Positions 8,598-18,523 of a DNA stretch of 64,000 nt are shown here, in pieces. How positions within the stretch are numbered: the first letter of the stretch is position 1; every line of letters begins with the position of its first letter. The stretch covers positions 79,695 to 143,694 of the forward strand of contig NZ_JASKLS010000018.1 of the NCBI RefSeq assembly GCF_030124375.1, read 5' to 3'. The notes beneath the pieces were generated by a model. It ran no database searches and was not told the DNA's origin. It saw only the letters and a program-made list of their open reading frames with translations. The DNA comes from Sinorhizobium sp. 6-70. Lineage in GTDB: Bacteria > Pseudomonadota > Alphaproteobacteria > Rhizobiales > Rhizobiaceae. The position numbers were made by a program, and so were the translations under genes.

Positions 8598-11123
8598 ATG
8601 TTCATTGATAGAATTCTTGCCCGGTTCAAGATTCAGACGAAGGTTCTGTTCTTCATCCTGCCGTTTGTCGTCAGCATCTCGGCTGTCGGCATCACCGGCC
8701 TCTACGCATCGGGCCTGCTGCAGGGGCGCATGGAGATTTCAAACAGCGTCCTGCAAACGCTGAGCGGCTTCAAGGACGTCTACGCCGGGATGAATAACTT
8801 CCTGTACAAGACGACCGAGGAAAGCCGCGATGCGGTTCGCGCCACGATCGCTGCGCAGAAGGACATCCTCGCTGATACCGCCGCACAGGTTGCCGGCCAG
8901 AACGGGCAGGACGAGCTGACCGCTGCGATCGCCGCGACCAGCGATATCGAGGCGCGTATCGAGGGTCTTTGGACGCTGCATGTCGGCGAGCAGGAGCTGC
9001 GCGCGGCCACGACGGCCAATATCGAGCGCCTGGTGGCCGAGCAATCGAAGATCAATGAAGAGACGAACCGGCTGCAATATGCCGTGCGCAAGGACGAGAA
9101 CGCGGCGAAGACGATGCTCCGGAACGCCGAAAAGCTCCTTCGCGCCGGCCGCTTCTTCGCGGAGTTCGGCACGGAGGTTGCCAAGGCGACCACGGTCGAA
9201 GAGAAGCTGAAGCAGGTCAAGGATCGCTTCCCGATGGTCGGCCGCACGCAGCGCGAGATCTTCACCTTGCTGCCGAAGGGCGAAAAGTCCCTCGCCGACA
9301 CCGTGAATTCAGCCTCGAGCGAGATCGGCTCTCTGATCAAGGCCCCGGTCGGACCCGAAACACTGGGCAGCATTTCGAAGTACGTCGATCGCTTCCGCAC
9401 CGCGAGCTTCCGCCTCGAAGCCGCCTCCGTCGGCAAGATGCGCGAAGCTACCCAGATCTTCAGCGAGCTCGACGAAAAGATTGCGAGCACCGAATCCGTG
9501 CTGACCGCAACGCGCAGGCTCTCCACGTCGATCACCGATATCCAGATCGCCGCGGCGGCCTTCCTCGGCAGCTCGACCGAGGAAAATCGCAAGAGACTTC
9601 TGGATAAGTTCCTTGCCGTTCAGGCCAATTTGACGACCCTGCGCGGCGTCGCCACCGGAATGAGCTTCTTCGAAACGACATCGGATGCCCTTCTGTCGAT
9701 CCTCGACGTAATGAAGAAAGATAGTGTTGCGCTGGTCGCGAGTTCCGACAAGCGCAACTCCGAGTTCAATGCTGCCGGTGAATCGATCAACGAGATCTGG
9801 GGTGATCTGACGGAGTTCGCCGAACAGCAGAAAGTCGCGGCCGGTACCGAACGAGACGAAGCGAACCAGATCTCCGTTGCTGCGACCGTCGGCGGCGTCA
9901 TCATCGCATTGCTCGCCGGTATCGCGCTGACGCTGACGCTGAAGAAACCGATCGGACAGATCACCGCCGCCATGCGCCGCCTTGCCGACGGCGTGCTCGA
10001 TACGGCGATCGACGGCGACGCGCGGCGCGACGAAATCGGCGACATGGCGCGCGCCCTCGGCGTGTTCAAGGAAAACGCCCTTTCCAAGGTGCGCATCGAG
10101 GCGGAAAGCGAAGAGCAGCGCGCTCGTGCCGAAGCGGAACGCAGCCGCAACGACGCCGAGAAGCGCGAGCTGGACCGGCAGATCGATCTTGCGGTCAGCG
10201 AACTCGCCGCCGGCCTCGGACGTCTGGCGCAAGGCGATCTCTCGCACCAGATCGAGGTACCCTTCCACGGTCGGCTCGAGCAGCTGCGCACGGATTTCAA
10301 CGGATCGCTCATCCGGCTTCAGGATACGCTCGCCCAGATCCGGACGAACGCCCAGGCGATCCAGCAGAGCGGCGCGGACATGCATCATTCGGCCGACTCG
10401 CTCTCCAAGCGCACGGAAGCCCAAGCGGCTTCGCTCGAGGAGACCGCGGCCGCAGTCGACCAGATCACGGTGACCGTGCGTTCCTCGGCAGAGCGCGCAC
10501 ATGAGGCGAACCTCGCCGTTTCGCAGACCAAGAAGAGCGCCGACAGCTCGGCGACGGTGGTCACCAACGCCATCGCCGCGATGGGCCGCATCGAAGAGGC
10601 CTCACGCCAGATCGAGCAGATCATCGAGGTCATCGACGACATCGCCTTCCAGACCAACCTCTTGGCCCTGAACGCCGGCATCGAGGCGGCACGCGCCGGC
10701 GAGGCGGGCAAGGGCTTTGCCGTCGTCGCGCAGGAGGTCCGGGAACTGGCGCAGCGGTCCGCCGAGGCGGCGCGGGAAATCAAGGGGCTGATCAACAAGT
10801 CGACCGAAGAGGTCAATTCCGGCTCTCATCTCGTCAAGGAGACCGGCGCGGTGCTTGCTTCGATCAGCGCCCAGATCGTCTCCGTCAGCCAGCATGTGGA
10901 AATGATCGCAACGGCGAGCCGCGACCAGGCGGCGGCGCTGAACGAGGTCAACGGCTCCGTCAACCAGATGGATCAGATGACCCAGCAGAATGCATCGATG
11001 GTCGAGGAAGCGACGGCCACCAGCCGCGCACTCGCAAGCCAGGCGGATACGCTGATGATGCTCGTCGAGCAATTCCGGCTGGAGCCGGAAGTGGCGACCG
11101 GCCAAACCTACCGCGCCGCCTGA
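8598..11123 (+). CDS. methyl-accepting chemotaxis protein with long periplasmic helical domain
   Basis: 841-residue chemoreceptor. TM1 is at about 15-37, then a periplasmic region of nearly 390 residues rich in heptad-like helices, TM2 at about 425-448, HAMP at about 450-500, and a cytoplasmic signalling domain. The signalling tip contains DDIAFQTNLLALNAGIEAAR and GFAVVAQEVRELAQRS (about 675-725). There is no C-terminal NWETF-type CheR tether; it ends GQTYRAA. ATG at 8598 is chosen because TM1 follows at once. The large helical sensor and the locus recall S. meliloti McpZ, but I do not assign the name. Ligand unknown. Confidence 0.93.
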   Translation: MFIDRILARFKIQTKVLFFILPFVVSISAVGITGLYASGLLQGRMEISNSVLQTLSGFKDVYAGMNNFLYKTTEESRDAVRATIAAQKDILADTAAQVAGQNGQDELTAAIAATSDIEARIEGLWTLHVGEQELRAATTANIERLVAEQSKINEETNRLQYAVRKDENAAKTMLRNAEKLLRAGRFFAEFGTEVAKATTVEEKLKQVKDRFPMVGRTQREIFTLLPKGEKSLADTVNSASSEIGSLIKAPVGPETLGSISKYVDRFRTASFRLEAASVGKMREATQIFSELDEKIASTESVLTATRRLSTSITDIQIAAAAFLGSSTEENRKRLLDKFLAVQANLTTLRGVATGMSFFETTSDALLSILDVMKKDSVALVASSDKRNSEFNAAGESINEIWGDLTEFAEQQKVAAGTERDEANQISVAATVGGVIIALLAGIALTLTLKKPIGQITAAMRRLADGVLDTAIDGDARRDEIGDMARALGVFKENALSKVRIEAESEEQRARAEAERSRNDAEKRELDRQIDLAVSELAAGLGRLAQGDLSHQIEVPFHGRLEQLRTDFNGSLIRLQDTLAQIRTNAQAIQQSGADMHHSADSLSKRTEAQAASLEETAAAVDQITVTVRSSAERAHEANLAVSQTKKSADSSATVVTNAIAAMGRIEEASRQIEQIIEVIDDIAFQTNLLALNAGIEAARAGEAGKGFAVVAQEVRELAQRSAEAAREIKGLINKSTEEVNSGSHLVKETGAVLASISAQIVSVSQHVEMIATASRDQAAALNEVNGSVNQMDQMTQQNASMVEEATATSRALASQADTLMMLVEQFRLEPEVATGQTYRAA

Positions 11124-11176
11124 GCGGTAGCGACCAGCCGCGGCGGGCCTGCGCGCCTGCGGCAATGCACAGACCG

Positions 11177-11208
11177 AACGCCGTGCGCTCGACCGGGCGC
11201 ACGGCGTT
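11177..11208 (+). terminator. strong hairpin after the chemoreceptor gene
   Basis: Perfect 12-bp stem AACGCCGTGCGC / GCGCACGGCGTT around an 8-base loop, 53 bases after the stop at 11123. Only a short TGTCATTT tract follows, but the stem is very stable. Confidence 0.7.
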
Positions 11209-11239
11209 GTCATTTGGGGTCGCCCGCGGTGCGAAGCCC

Positions 11240-11413
11240 TCAAACCGGGCCGCAGCCTGTGCGGCATTTTTCCGGCGGCGACTTCCGGGTGATTGCGGAA
11301 AACAGGCGGCCCATGAGGGCCTTGCGCTGCGGCCGGCGCGGCCCGAGGGCCTCGTCCCAGCGGCGGTTCTTGGAAAGCATGTCGAATAGAAAGGCCATTG
11401 CCATCAGGTCCAT
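11240..11413 (-). CDS. small hypothetical protein divergent from a LysR gene
   Basis: 57 residues beginning MDLMAMAFLFDMLSKNRRW, basic at the C-terminus. ATG at 11413 is preceded by GAGGAG at 8-base spacing, a better site than the ATG at 11437. It lies head-to-head with the LysR-family gene at 11501 with 87 bases between, the usual arrangement for a LysR target. No family recognised and function unknown; a purely spurious frame cannot be excluded. Confidence 0.45.
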   Translation of the reverse strand: MDLMAMAFLFDMLSKNRRWDEALGPRRPQRKALMGRLFSAITRKSPPEKCRTGCGPV

Positions 11414-11500
11414 GGTGATGCTCCTCGTTTCGGGCATCTCCTTTTTTATGCATTCAAAACTGTTTTACATACAGCTCAATTCCCCATATGTCTTTCAGCC

Positions 11501-12382
11501 ATGAAAAACATGGATTGGGACATCTACCGTTGTTTCATGACTGTGGCGCGTGCCGGCGGCCTGACCGGTGCGGCGCAGGTGACCGGCTTGAGTCCGGCAA
11601 CCATTGGCCGCCGGATGCTGGAGATCGAGGAGTGTACCGGGCGCTCGCTCTTCGTGCGCAGCCAGACTGGCTACGTGCTGACCGCCGACGGACGCCTCCT
11701 GTTCGAGCAATTGCAGGAAATGGAGGCGGCGGCACGCAAGGTTGAGAGCTGGCAAAAGGAAGGCGAGGGGATGCCGGTCGTGCGGATCGCGGCCGGAACG
11801 TGGAATGCGTGGTTGATCGCGGAAAATTTTCCGGCGATCTGCACCGAGCGCGACGCCTTTGCCATATCGCTTTCGATCGGGGAGGCGCGGGCGAATCTTG
11901 CCTATCGGGAGAGCGATATCGGCATTCGCGCCTTCGAGCCGCAAGAGACTTATCTGGCGTCGCGCTTGATCGGCGAAGTGGCCTACGCTGCCTACCGGCA
12001 GAAGAATGCGCCCGGCGGCGGGCCCGAGCGCTGGGTCGCGGTTGCGGAGGAAGAGGCGATCTCGGCCTATCTGCGCTGGCCGCACGACCAGGCGGCCGGC
12101 CGCATCGTTGCGACGGTCGGTCGCCCCCGGTCCTTGCTCGATCTCGCGCGTGCCGGGGCGGGAAGGGCGGTTCTGCCCTGCTTTGTCGGCGATCTCGATC
12201 CGCTGCTCGAGCGCGCAGGCGAGGAAATAGAGCCGCTCAGACATCGGCAGTGGATTGTCATGAACAACGAGGACCGACACCGGCGGGAAATCCGCACTGT
12301 GGTCGACCGGATGACGCGATTGCTGCGCAGCCACGTGGACCTGTTTGCCGGCAAGCGCCCGCGGCGAACCTCATCAATGTAG
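11501..12382 (+). CDS. LysR-family transcriptional regulator
   Basis: 293 residues. The N-terminal winged helix-turn-helix covers residues 1-60 (MDWDIYRCFMTVARAGGLTG, then SPATIGRRMLEIEECTGRSL), followed by a periplasmic-binding-protein-like effector domain. The effector domain is shorter and more divergent than in canonical LysR proteins, in the style of rhizobial proteins opening with MDWD. It diverges from a 57-residue open frame. The AT-rich gap 11414-11500 should hold its operator. Target and ligand unknown. Confidence 0.85.
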   Translation: MKNMDWDIYRCFMTVARAGGLTGAAQVTGLSPATIGRRMLEIEECTGRSLFVRSQTGYVLTADGRLLFEQLQEMEAAARKVESWQKEGEGMPVVRIAAGTWNAWLIAENFPAICTERDAFAISLSIGEARANLAYRESDIGIRAFEPQETYLASRLIGEVAYAAYRQKNAPGGGPERWVAVAEEEAISAYLRWPHDQAAGRIVATVGRPRSLLDLARAGAGRAVLPCFVGDLDPLLERAGEEIEPLRHRQWIVMNNEDRHRREIRTVVDRMTRLLRSHVDLFAGKRPRRTSSM

Positions 12383-12433
12383 CACCGCAAAGGACCACCG
12401 GCCGACTTTGCAGTTGGTCGGCGATCTAGTCTC

Positions 12434-12568
12434 TTAACGGGAGCGGCTACCCGGCCGGCTTCGACTGCGGAAGACCGCTACGGGAATCCGCTGTCTGCCG
12501 GGCAGCGCGCCATGCCAGTAGATGCCCGAAAGCGTGAGGACGAGCGCGACTGCCGCCAGTTCGAACAT
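12434..12568 (-). CDS. 44-residue membrane peptide, translationally coupled
   Basis: MFELAAVALVLTLSGIYWHG followed by a very basic tail ending SRPGSRSR. One N-terminal hydrophobic helix spans residues 3-18, giving a small inner-membrane peptide with a cationic cytoplasmic end. Its ATG overlaps the stop of the upstream 79-residue gene in a TGATG arrangement (shared A at 12568), typical of translational coupling. No family recognised. The overlap plus the membrane helix is the main support. Confidence 0.45.
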   Translation of the reverse strand: MFELAAVALVLTLSGIYWHGALPGRQRIPVAVFRSRSRPGSRSR

Positions 12569-12807
12569 CACGACCGTCCTTGTGTGACGATGACCGGAAT
12601 GAGCAGGTCGCCCCAGTTGCCTTCGCCACCATGATGGCGTGCCGAGCGCACGAGCTCAACCGAAACCCCGGCGTCGACCGCCTTCATGACCGACTGATTG
12701 AGCCGATGCAGGTCGTTCGCGACCATGCGGATCGCCGCCTGCTGGTCCGGGGTCATGGCCGACGACTGTTCCTCGGCCCGTTCCTTGACGCGTGTCTGTA
12801 CTGTCAT
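12568..12807 (-). CDS. conserved hypothetical protein, 79 residues
   Basis: Soluble and probably alpha-helical. It has a charged N-terminus (MTVQTRVKERAEEQSSAMTP) and a central helix (QAAIRMVANDLHRLNQSVMK), and ends in GGEGNWGDLLIPVIVTQGRS. It lies downstream of aceA on the same strand, separated by a strong hairpin at 12883-12920, so it is probably its own unit, coupled to the membrane peptide that overlaps its stop codon. Function not recognised; the composition is clearly protein-like. Confidence 0.65.
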   Translation of the reverse strand: MTVQTRVKERAEEQSSAMTPDQQAAIRMVANDLHRLNQSVMKAVDAGVSVELVRSARHHGGEGNWGDLLIPVIVTQGRS

Positions 12808-12882
12808 TGGCGTTGCTCCTTCGGAGGTTAGAGCCGGATGCGGGGCACTGCGTCCCGCTTTCCGTTCGAGGTTCTGTTATTT

Positions 12883-12920
12883 CCGGGGCGCGCGACGGGC
12901 AGGGATGCCGCGCGCCCCGG
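12883..12920 (-). terminator. hairpin downstream of aceA
   Basis: Perfect 12-bp GC-rich stem CCGGGGCGCGCG / CGCGCGCCCCGG with a 14-base loop, just after the aceA stop at 12938 in the direction of transcription and followed by AAATAAC. It separates aceA from the downstream small genes. Confidence 0.65.
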
Positions 12921-12937
12921 CTTTCATTCTGCGTCTT

Positions 12938-14227
<1,290 letters not shown>

Positions 14228-14401
14228 TCTTGCCTCCTCGTAAAAACAGATAGCTCTTCGACTTTGGTCTCACGCCCGTCTTGGTCATAAGATCATGTGA
14301 CTTTTTTTACATTGCAGTGCATGAGAACGCCACGGAAAACGCATATATGCCGAATTCAAAAGGGTTATCTTGTCTTGTGTTTGACAGTGGAAATCGGTAA
14401 A

Positions 14402-14456
14402 TTTGTAAAAAATGTCAAAGCGATTACCGAGCCGGATTTGTAAAGGGAGTTACAAA
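14402..14456 (+). promoter_or_regulatory. candidate operator of the ScfR/RamB-like regulator
   Basis: An exact inverted repeat, TTTGTAA-AGGGAG-TTACAAA, occupies 14437-14456. It contains the Shine-Dalgarno sequence and runs into the first base of the ATG of the regulator gene. A second half-site TTTGTAA lies at 14402-14408. On the aceA side, TTTTTTTACATTGCA near 14304-14318 is similar in reverse. This suggests autorepression at the ribosome-binding site and control of aceA. Family members are known to bind TTTGCAAA-like repeats; the specific assignment is inference. Confidence 0.5.
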
Positions 14457-15865
14457 TGGCCGAAAACAAGATCTTCGCCGGGCCGCGCGTCAGACGTATT
14501 CGCAATGGTCTTCAGTTGACGCAGACGGCGATGGCGGAGGCGCTCGGCATCTCCCCTTCCTACCTGAATCTCATCGAGCGCAATCAGCGGCCGCTGACGG
14601 TGCAGCTTCTTCTCAAGCTCTCCTCGGTCTATAAGGTGGACCTCGACGAGTTGCAGGGCGAAAGCGGTGGCGGTCTTGCGCAGTTGCGTGAGGTATTCGC
14701 CGATCCGCTCCTGGCCGGCGAACTGCCTGGTGATCAGGAACTGATCGAAATTGCCGAAGCGGCGCCCAACGCCTCCGGAGGCATCGTCAAGCTTTATCGT
14801 GCCTATCGCGAGCAGGCGTCACGCCTGAAGGATCTCGCCGATCTCCTGGCGGGACAGGGGCACATGGCGGCGCTTTCGGGCACGCGGCTGCCGATCGATG
14901 AGATGCGCGAGGCGTTCGAGTCGCGGCCCAATCATTTCGCGCGGATCGAGGAGGCCATGGAGGCGTTTCACGCCGCGCTTTCGCCCGGAGACGATCTCAC
15001 TGGAGCGCTGAAGGCCTGGCTCAAGAAGGAGCATGGCCTCGTCGTCAGAACGCTGCCGATGCACGCCATGCCGAACCTGCGTCGCCGTTTCGACCGGCAC
15101 TCGATGCGGCTCTTTATTTCCGAACGCCTGTCGCCTTTCGACCAGACGCGGGAAATCGCCATGGAAGTGGCGTCGATCGCCTGCCACGAGGCGATCGACG
15201 CCGAGCTGCAGCAATTCCGCTTCTCGACCGCCGAGGCGCGCCGCATCGGTCGCTTCGAACTCGCGCGCTATGCCGCCCATGCCTTGATGATGCCCTATCA
15301 AGCGTTTCTAGCAGCGGCGCAGCGCGCGAAATACGACATCGATATCTTGCGATCCCGCTTTCAGGTGTCCTTCGAACAGGCGGCCAATCGACTGACGATG
15401 TTGCAGCGCCCCGGCGCCGCGGGCATCCCGTTTTTCCTTATGGAGATCGACAATGCCGGCCATCGGCTGCGCCGCGCGGGCGCGCTTGGCTTTCCTGGTG
15501 CCCGCTTCGGCGGCGCCTGTCCCAAGCTCAACATCCATGCCGCCTTCGCCGTGCCCGGCCAGGTTCTCGTCGACCGCGTCGAAATGCCCGAGGGCAGCGA
15601 GTACCTTGTCGTTTCGCGGACGCTCGACGGACCGCAAGCGGGCTTTCAGGAGCGGGTGAGGCGCACGGCGCTGCTGATCGGCTGTGATGCCGGCTTTTCG
15701 GAGGAAGTCGTCTACGGTGCTTCGCGGATGCCGCCTGTACCCGTCGGTGCAGCCTGCCGCCTCTGCGAGCGGCAAGGCTGTCTGGCGCGCGCCGAACCAC
15801 CTGTAACCCGCCCGCTCGGCCTCGACGAGATGGCGACAGGCCTCAGCGTTTTCGATTTTCAGTAG
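14456..15865 (+). CDS. ScfR/RamB-type XRE regulator (short-chain fatty acyl responsive family)
   Basis: 469 residues. An XRE helix-turn-helix spans residues 8-62 (RIRNGLQLTQTAMAEALGIS). A middle IrrE/ImmA-like domain follows, whose protease motif is degenerate (CHEAID, not HExxH). The C-terminal DUF2083-type domain contains a Cys cluster at C434, C437 and C442 (CRLCERQGC). Relatives regulate glyoxylate, methylcitrate or propionyl-CoA genes in response to acyl-CoAs, which fits its divergence from aceA. Likely autoregulated by the inverted repeat over its start. Confidence 0.88.
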   Translation: MAENKIFAGPRVRRIRNGLQLTQTAMAEALGISPSYLNLIERNQRPLTVQLLLKLSSVYKVDLDELQGESGGGLAQLREVFADPLLAGELPGDQELIEIAEAAPNASGGIVKLYRAYREQASRLKDLADLLAGQGHMAALSGTRLPIDEMREAFESRPNHFARIEEAMEAFHAALSPGDDLTGALKAWLKKEHGLVVRTLPMHAMPNLRRRFDRHSMRLFISERLSPFDQTREIAMEVASIACHEAIDAELQQFRFSTAEARRIGRFELARYAAHALMMPYQAFLAAAQRAKYDIDILRSRFQVSFEQAANRLTMLQRPGAAGIPFFLMEIDNAGHRLRRAGALGFPGARFGGACPKLNIHAAFAVPGQVLVDRVEMPEGSEYLVVSRTLDGPQAGFQERVRRTALLIGCDAGFSEEVVYGASRMPPVPVGAACRLCERQGCLARAEPPVTRPLGLDEMATGLSVFDFQ

Positions 15866-15869
15866 TCGG

Positions 15870-16823
15870 CTAGTAACTGGCCGGGTGCTGATTGGGCAAC
15901 AGCGGCGCCTCGGGCGCGAAGCATTCCGCGGCGAGCCCGGTGGTATAGCCACGGGTGATGTGGGCCTTCTCCGCATAGGCCTTGTTTCGCATCAGGATCG
16001 CGTGCAGTTCCGGCAGGTTGTAGTAAGGCACGCCGGGATAGAGGTGGTGCTCGAGGTGGTAGTTGATGTTGTGCGGAGCGAAGAAGAGCTTCTCCCAGGC
16101 GTACGGATAGACAGTGCGCGAACTCGTCAGTTCGTCGCCGTAATCCATGCTGCCGAAGTGTTCGGCGACGCTGCGGACATAAAGAAACAGGCAGAAGAAG
16201 GTGAAGAAGGGCGCGAGCCAGTAGAGGACGAATTCGCGCCAGATGCCGAGGGCCGTGAAAACGACAGCGGCCGAAAGGTAGAAACCAAGCCGCAGCGCTT
16301 TGTAGGCCGGTGTCGAGCGATCCGTCTTCGAGATCCTCTTGGCCATGTGAATGAGGTCGCGAACCGAATTCACCGCGACGAGATAGCCGAGCAGTTGCGC
16401 AATGCCGCGTGCCAGTTTCTGCGGGAAGGTAAATTGTGCCAGGTCGCGCTTCGCGACCCAGTCCGGGTCGTCATCGGTGTTGGCGTGCCGGTGATGGGCA
16501 AGATGGTTCTGGCGATAACCGTCAACGGTTGCCAGCACCGGCCAGGCCAGCAGAATGTCGCTCATCCAGTCGCTGAGCTTGCGATCGCGGATGATGCGGT
16601 AGTGGGCAGCCTCGTGCACCATGCAGCCGAAAGCGTGCATTCGCCCGGCGATCACGGCGATGGCGATCACGTAGACGAGGATATTGCCGGCATATTCGCT
16701 GACGGTGATCGCCGCCGTTATGATGGCCCAGTCCGTGGCGATTGCCGTCAGTGTTTTTCTCGGCTGCAGAACCGAGAGGCGTTTCAATTCCCTCGGATCG
16801 ATCCTGCGGTTTCGCTCGCTCAT
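15870..16823 (-). CDS. membrane fatty-acid desaturase
   Basis: 317-residue integral membrane di-iron desaturase. The three histidine boxes are visible: VHEAAH, HLAHHRHANTDDD and HNINYHLEHHLYPG, with hydrophobic segments between the first two and between the second and third. ATG at 16823 (MSERNRRIDPRELKRLS) is chosen because upstream in-frame sequence is repeat-derived. The stop is only 4 bases from the ScfR-like stop, in convergent orientation. The substrate (acyl lipid or other) cannot be told from the sequence. Confidence 0.88.
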   Translation of the reverse strand: MSERNRRIDPRELKRLSVLQPRKTLTAIATDWAIITAAITVSEYAGNILVYVIAIAVIAGRMHAFGCMVHEAAHYRIIRDRKLSDWMSDILLAWPVLATVDGYRQNHLAHHRHANTDDDPDWVAKRDLAQFTFPQKLARGIAQLLGYLVAVNSVRDLIHMAKRISKTDRSTPAYKALRLGFYLSAAVVFTALGIWREFVLYWLAPFFTFFCLFLYVRSVAEHFGSMDYGDELTSSRTVYPYAWEKLFFAPHNINYHLEHHLYPGVPYYNLPELHAILMRNKAYAEKAHITRGYTTGLAAECFAPEAPLLPNQHPASY

Positions 16824-16965
16824 GACGTGGTCCGGACGCTGATACACAACCGCGGGCAAACTTGCACTTCCACTAAGGTTAATCAATCGTAAACGCGGCC
16901 CGTGAGTCGGCATGTTTGCGCGATGGTTAACGCGCAGGTCGTCTCTGCTTGGCACAGGGTGTCCA

Positions 16966-17069
16966 ACTGCATGTTTCCTTAAATCGCAGCCGATTTGAGG
17001 ATAAAAACATGCAGCATTCAAAGTGGTACAGCGTCCTTCGCGCGTCTGGTAAGACGCGCGGCGCTGTAG
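16966..17069 (-). repeat. RIME1-type repeat, full copy
   Basis: About 104 bases reading in minus orientation: CTACAGCGCCGCGCGTCTTA, then AGACGCGC, CTTTGAATGCTGCATG, and a second palindrome built from ATCCTCAAATCG and CGATTTAAGGAAACATGCAG. Lies between the desaturase gene and potF. Confidence 0.8.
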
Positions 17070-17263
17070 GCGCACCGTCATAAGTGCCCGTTTTTGCTTG
17101 CGCTTGCCAAAATGCATTAGACACGGGATCGTGCCTGAATCCCGAGCGAAAGCGCTTGAGGTTGGCGAGAAAGATGCCTAACCTCGGCTCCGGACCGATC
17201 AAGATCGGCTGGCTCGCAGGGCTCAGCGGCTCTTGTCGAGAACCGATAATAAAGAGGGAACGA

Positions 17264-18358
17264 ATGTCCAAAATCGTGATCGCAACACTGGCCGCCGCCG
17301 CCCTGGCGGGATCGACCATGCTCGCTTCCGCGCAGGAGCGGGTCGTCAACGTCTACAACTGGTCGGACTATATCGACAGCAGCATTCTCGAGGACTTCAC
17401 CAAAGAGACCGGCATCAAGGTGGTCTACGACGTCTTCGATTCCAACGAAATCCTGGAGACGAAACTGCTTGCCGGCGGCTCCGGCTACGACGTCGTGGTG
17501 CCGACGGCGTATTTCCTGCAGCGCCAAATCGCGGCCGGCGTCTTCCAGAAACTCGACAAGTCGAAGCTCCCGAACCTGCCGAACATGTGGAACGTCATCA
17601 TGGAGCGTACGGCGAAGTACGATCCCGGCAACGAATATGCCGTCGACTACATGTGGGGCACCACGGGCATCGGCTACAATGTCGACAAGATGAAGGAAAT
17701 CCTGGGCACGGACGAGAAGCCGAACTGGGATGTCATCTTCAAGCCCGAACTGGCTGCGAAATTCAAGGATTGCGGCATCCATGTCCTCGACTCCCCGACC
17801 GACGTCGTCCCCTCGGCGCTTGCCTATCTTGGACTCGACCCCGACAGCCACGAGACGGCTGAACTCGAAAAGGCCGCGGAACTGCTGACGAGCATCCGCC
17901 CCTACGTCCGCAAGTTCCACTCGTCCGAATACATCAACGCGCTCGCAAACGGTGATATCTGCCTGGCCGTCGGCTTCTCCGGCGATATCTTCCAGGCACG
18001 GGACCGTGCTGCGGAAGCGAAAGCCGGCGTGACGGTCGATTATTCGATCCCGGCGCAAGGCGCGCAGATGTGGTTCGACATGCTGGCGATTCCCGCCGAC
18101 GCGCCGCATGTTGCCGAAGCGCATGAGTTCATCAATTACATGATGAAACCGGAGGTCATTGCCAAGGCCTCGAACTATGTCTTCTATGCCAATGGCAACA
18201 AGGCTTCTCAGCAGTTCCTGGACAAGGAAGTCTTGGAGGACACGGCTATCTATCCGTCGGACGAGGTGATGCAGAAGCTGTTCACCATCACGCCTTTCGA
18301 GCCCAAGGAGCAGCGGGTGTTGACCCGGCTCTGGACCAAGGTCGTCACCGGCCAGTAA
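17264..18358 (+). CDS. potF: putrescine-type ABC transporter, periplasmic binding protein
   Basis: 364 residues with a cleavable signal peptide (about 1-23, ending LASAQE). The mature start VVNVYNWSDYIDSSILEDFT is typical of polyamine-binding PotD/PotF proteins. It captures polyamine in the periplasm for PotGHI. ATG at 17264 follows AGAGGGAA. A strong hairpin separates it from potG, as is common for abundant binding proteins. Putrescine rather than spermidine is favoured by the four-gene FGHI layout and the putrescine catabolic genes at 3.7-6.4 kb. Confidence 0.9.
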   Translation: MSKIVIATLAAAALAGSTMLASAQERVVNVYNWSDYIDSSILEDFTKETGIKVVYDVFDSNEILETKLLAGGSGYDVVVPTAYFLQRQIAAGVFQKLDKSKLPNLPNMWNVIMERTAKYDPGNEYAVDYMWGTTGIGYNVDKMKEILGTDEKPNWDVIFKPELAAKFKDCGIHVLDSPTDVVPSALAYLGLDPDSHETAELEKAAELLTSIRPYVRKFHSSEYINALANGDICLAVGFSGDIFQARDRAAEAKAGVTVDYSIPAQGAQMWFDMLAIPADAPHVAEAHEFINYMMKPEVIAKASNYVFYANGNKASQQFLDKEVLEDTAIYPSDEVMQKLFTITPFEPKEQRVLTRLWTKVVTGQ

Positions 18359-18370
18359 GACCAGAAGCGA

Positions 18371-18403
18371 ATTGCCCGGCCCCAAGATCCGGGCAATTTT
18401 TTT
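18371..18403 (+). terminator. intrinsic terminator/attenuator between potF and potG
   Basis: Perfect 9-bp stem ATTGCCCGG / CCGGGCAAT followed by a run of seven T. It lies 12 bases after the potF stop, inside the operon, so it probably reduces potGHI transcription relative to potF or protects the potF mRNA end. Confidence 0.75.
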
Positions 18404-18523
18404 GGAGCGGGACGGGGAAAGACGTGGCGTTGTTTTTGGCCCGGCTCCCGCTCGGGGTAAGATTGCGATGGGCATCGAGGTGGGGACCGTGCGCCCATCG
18501 GCGGTGTCATTTGGGGATAGACG

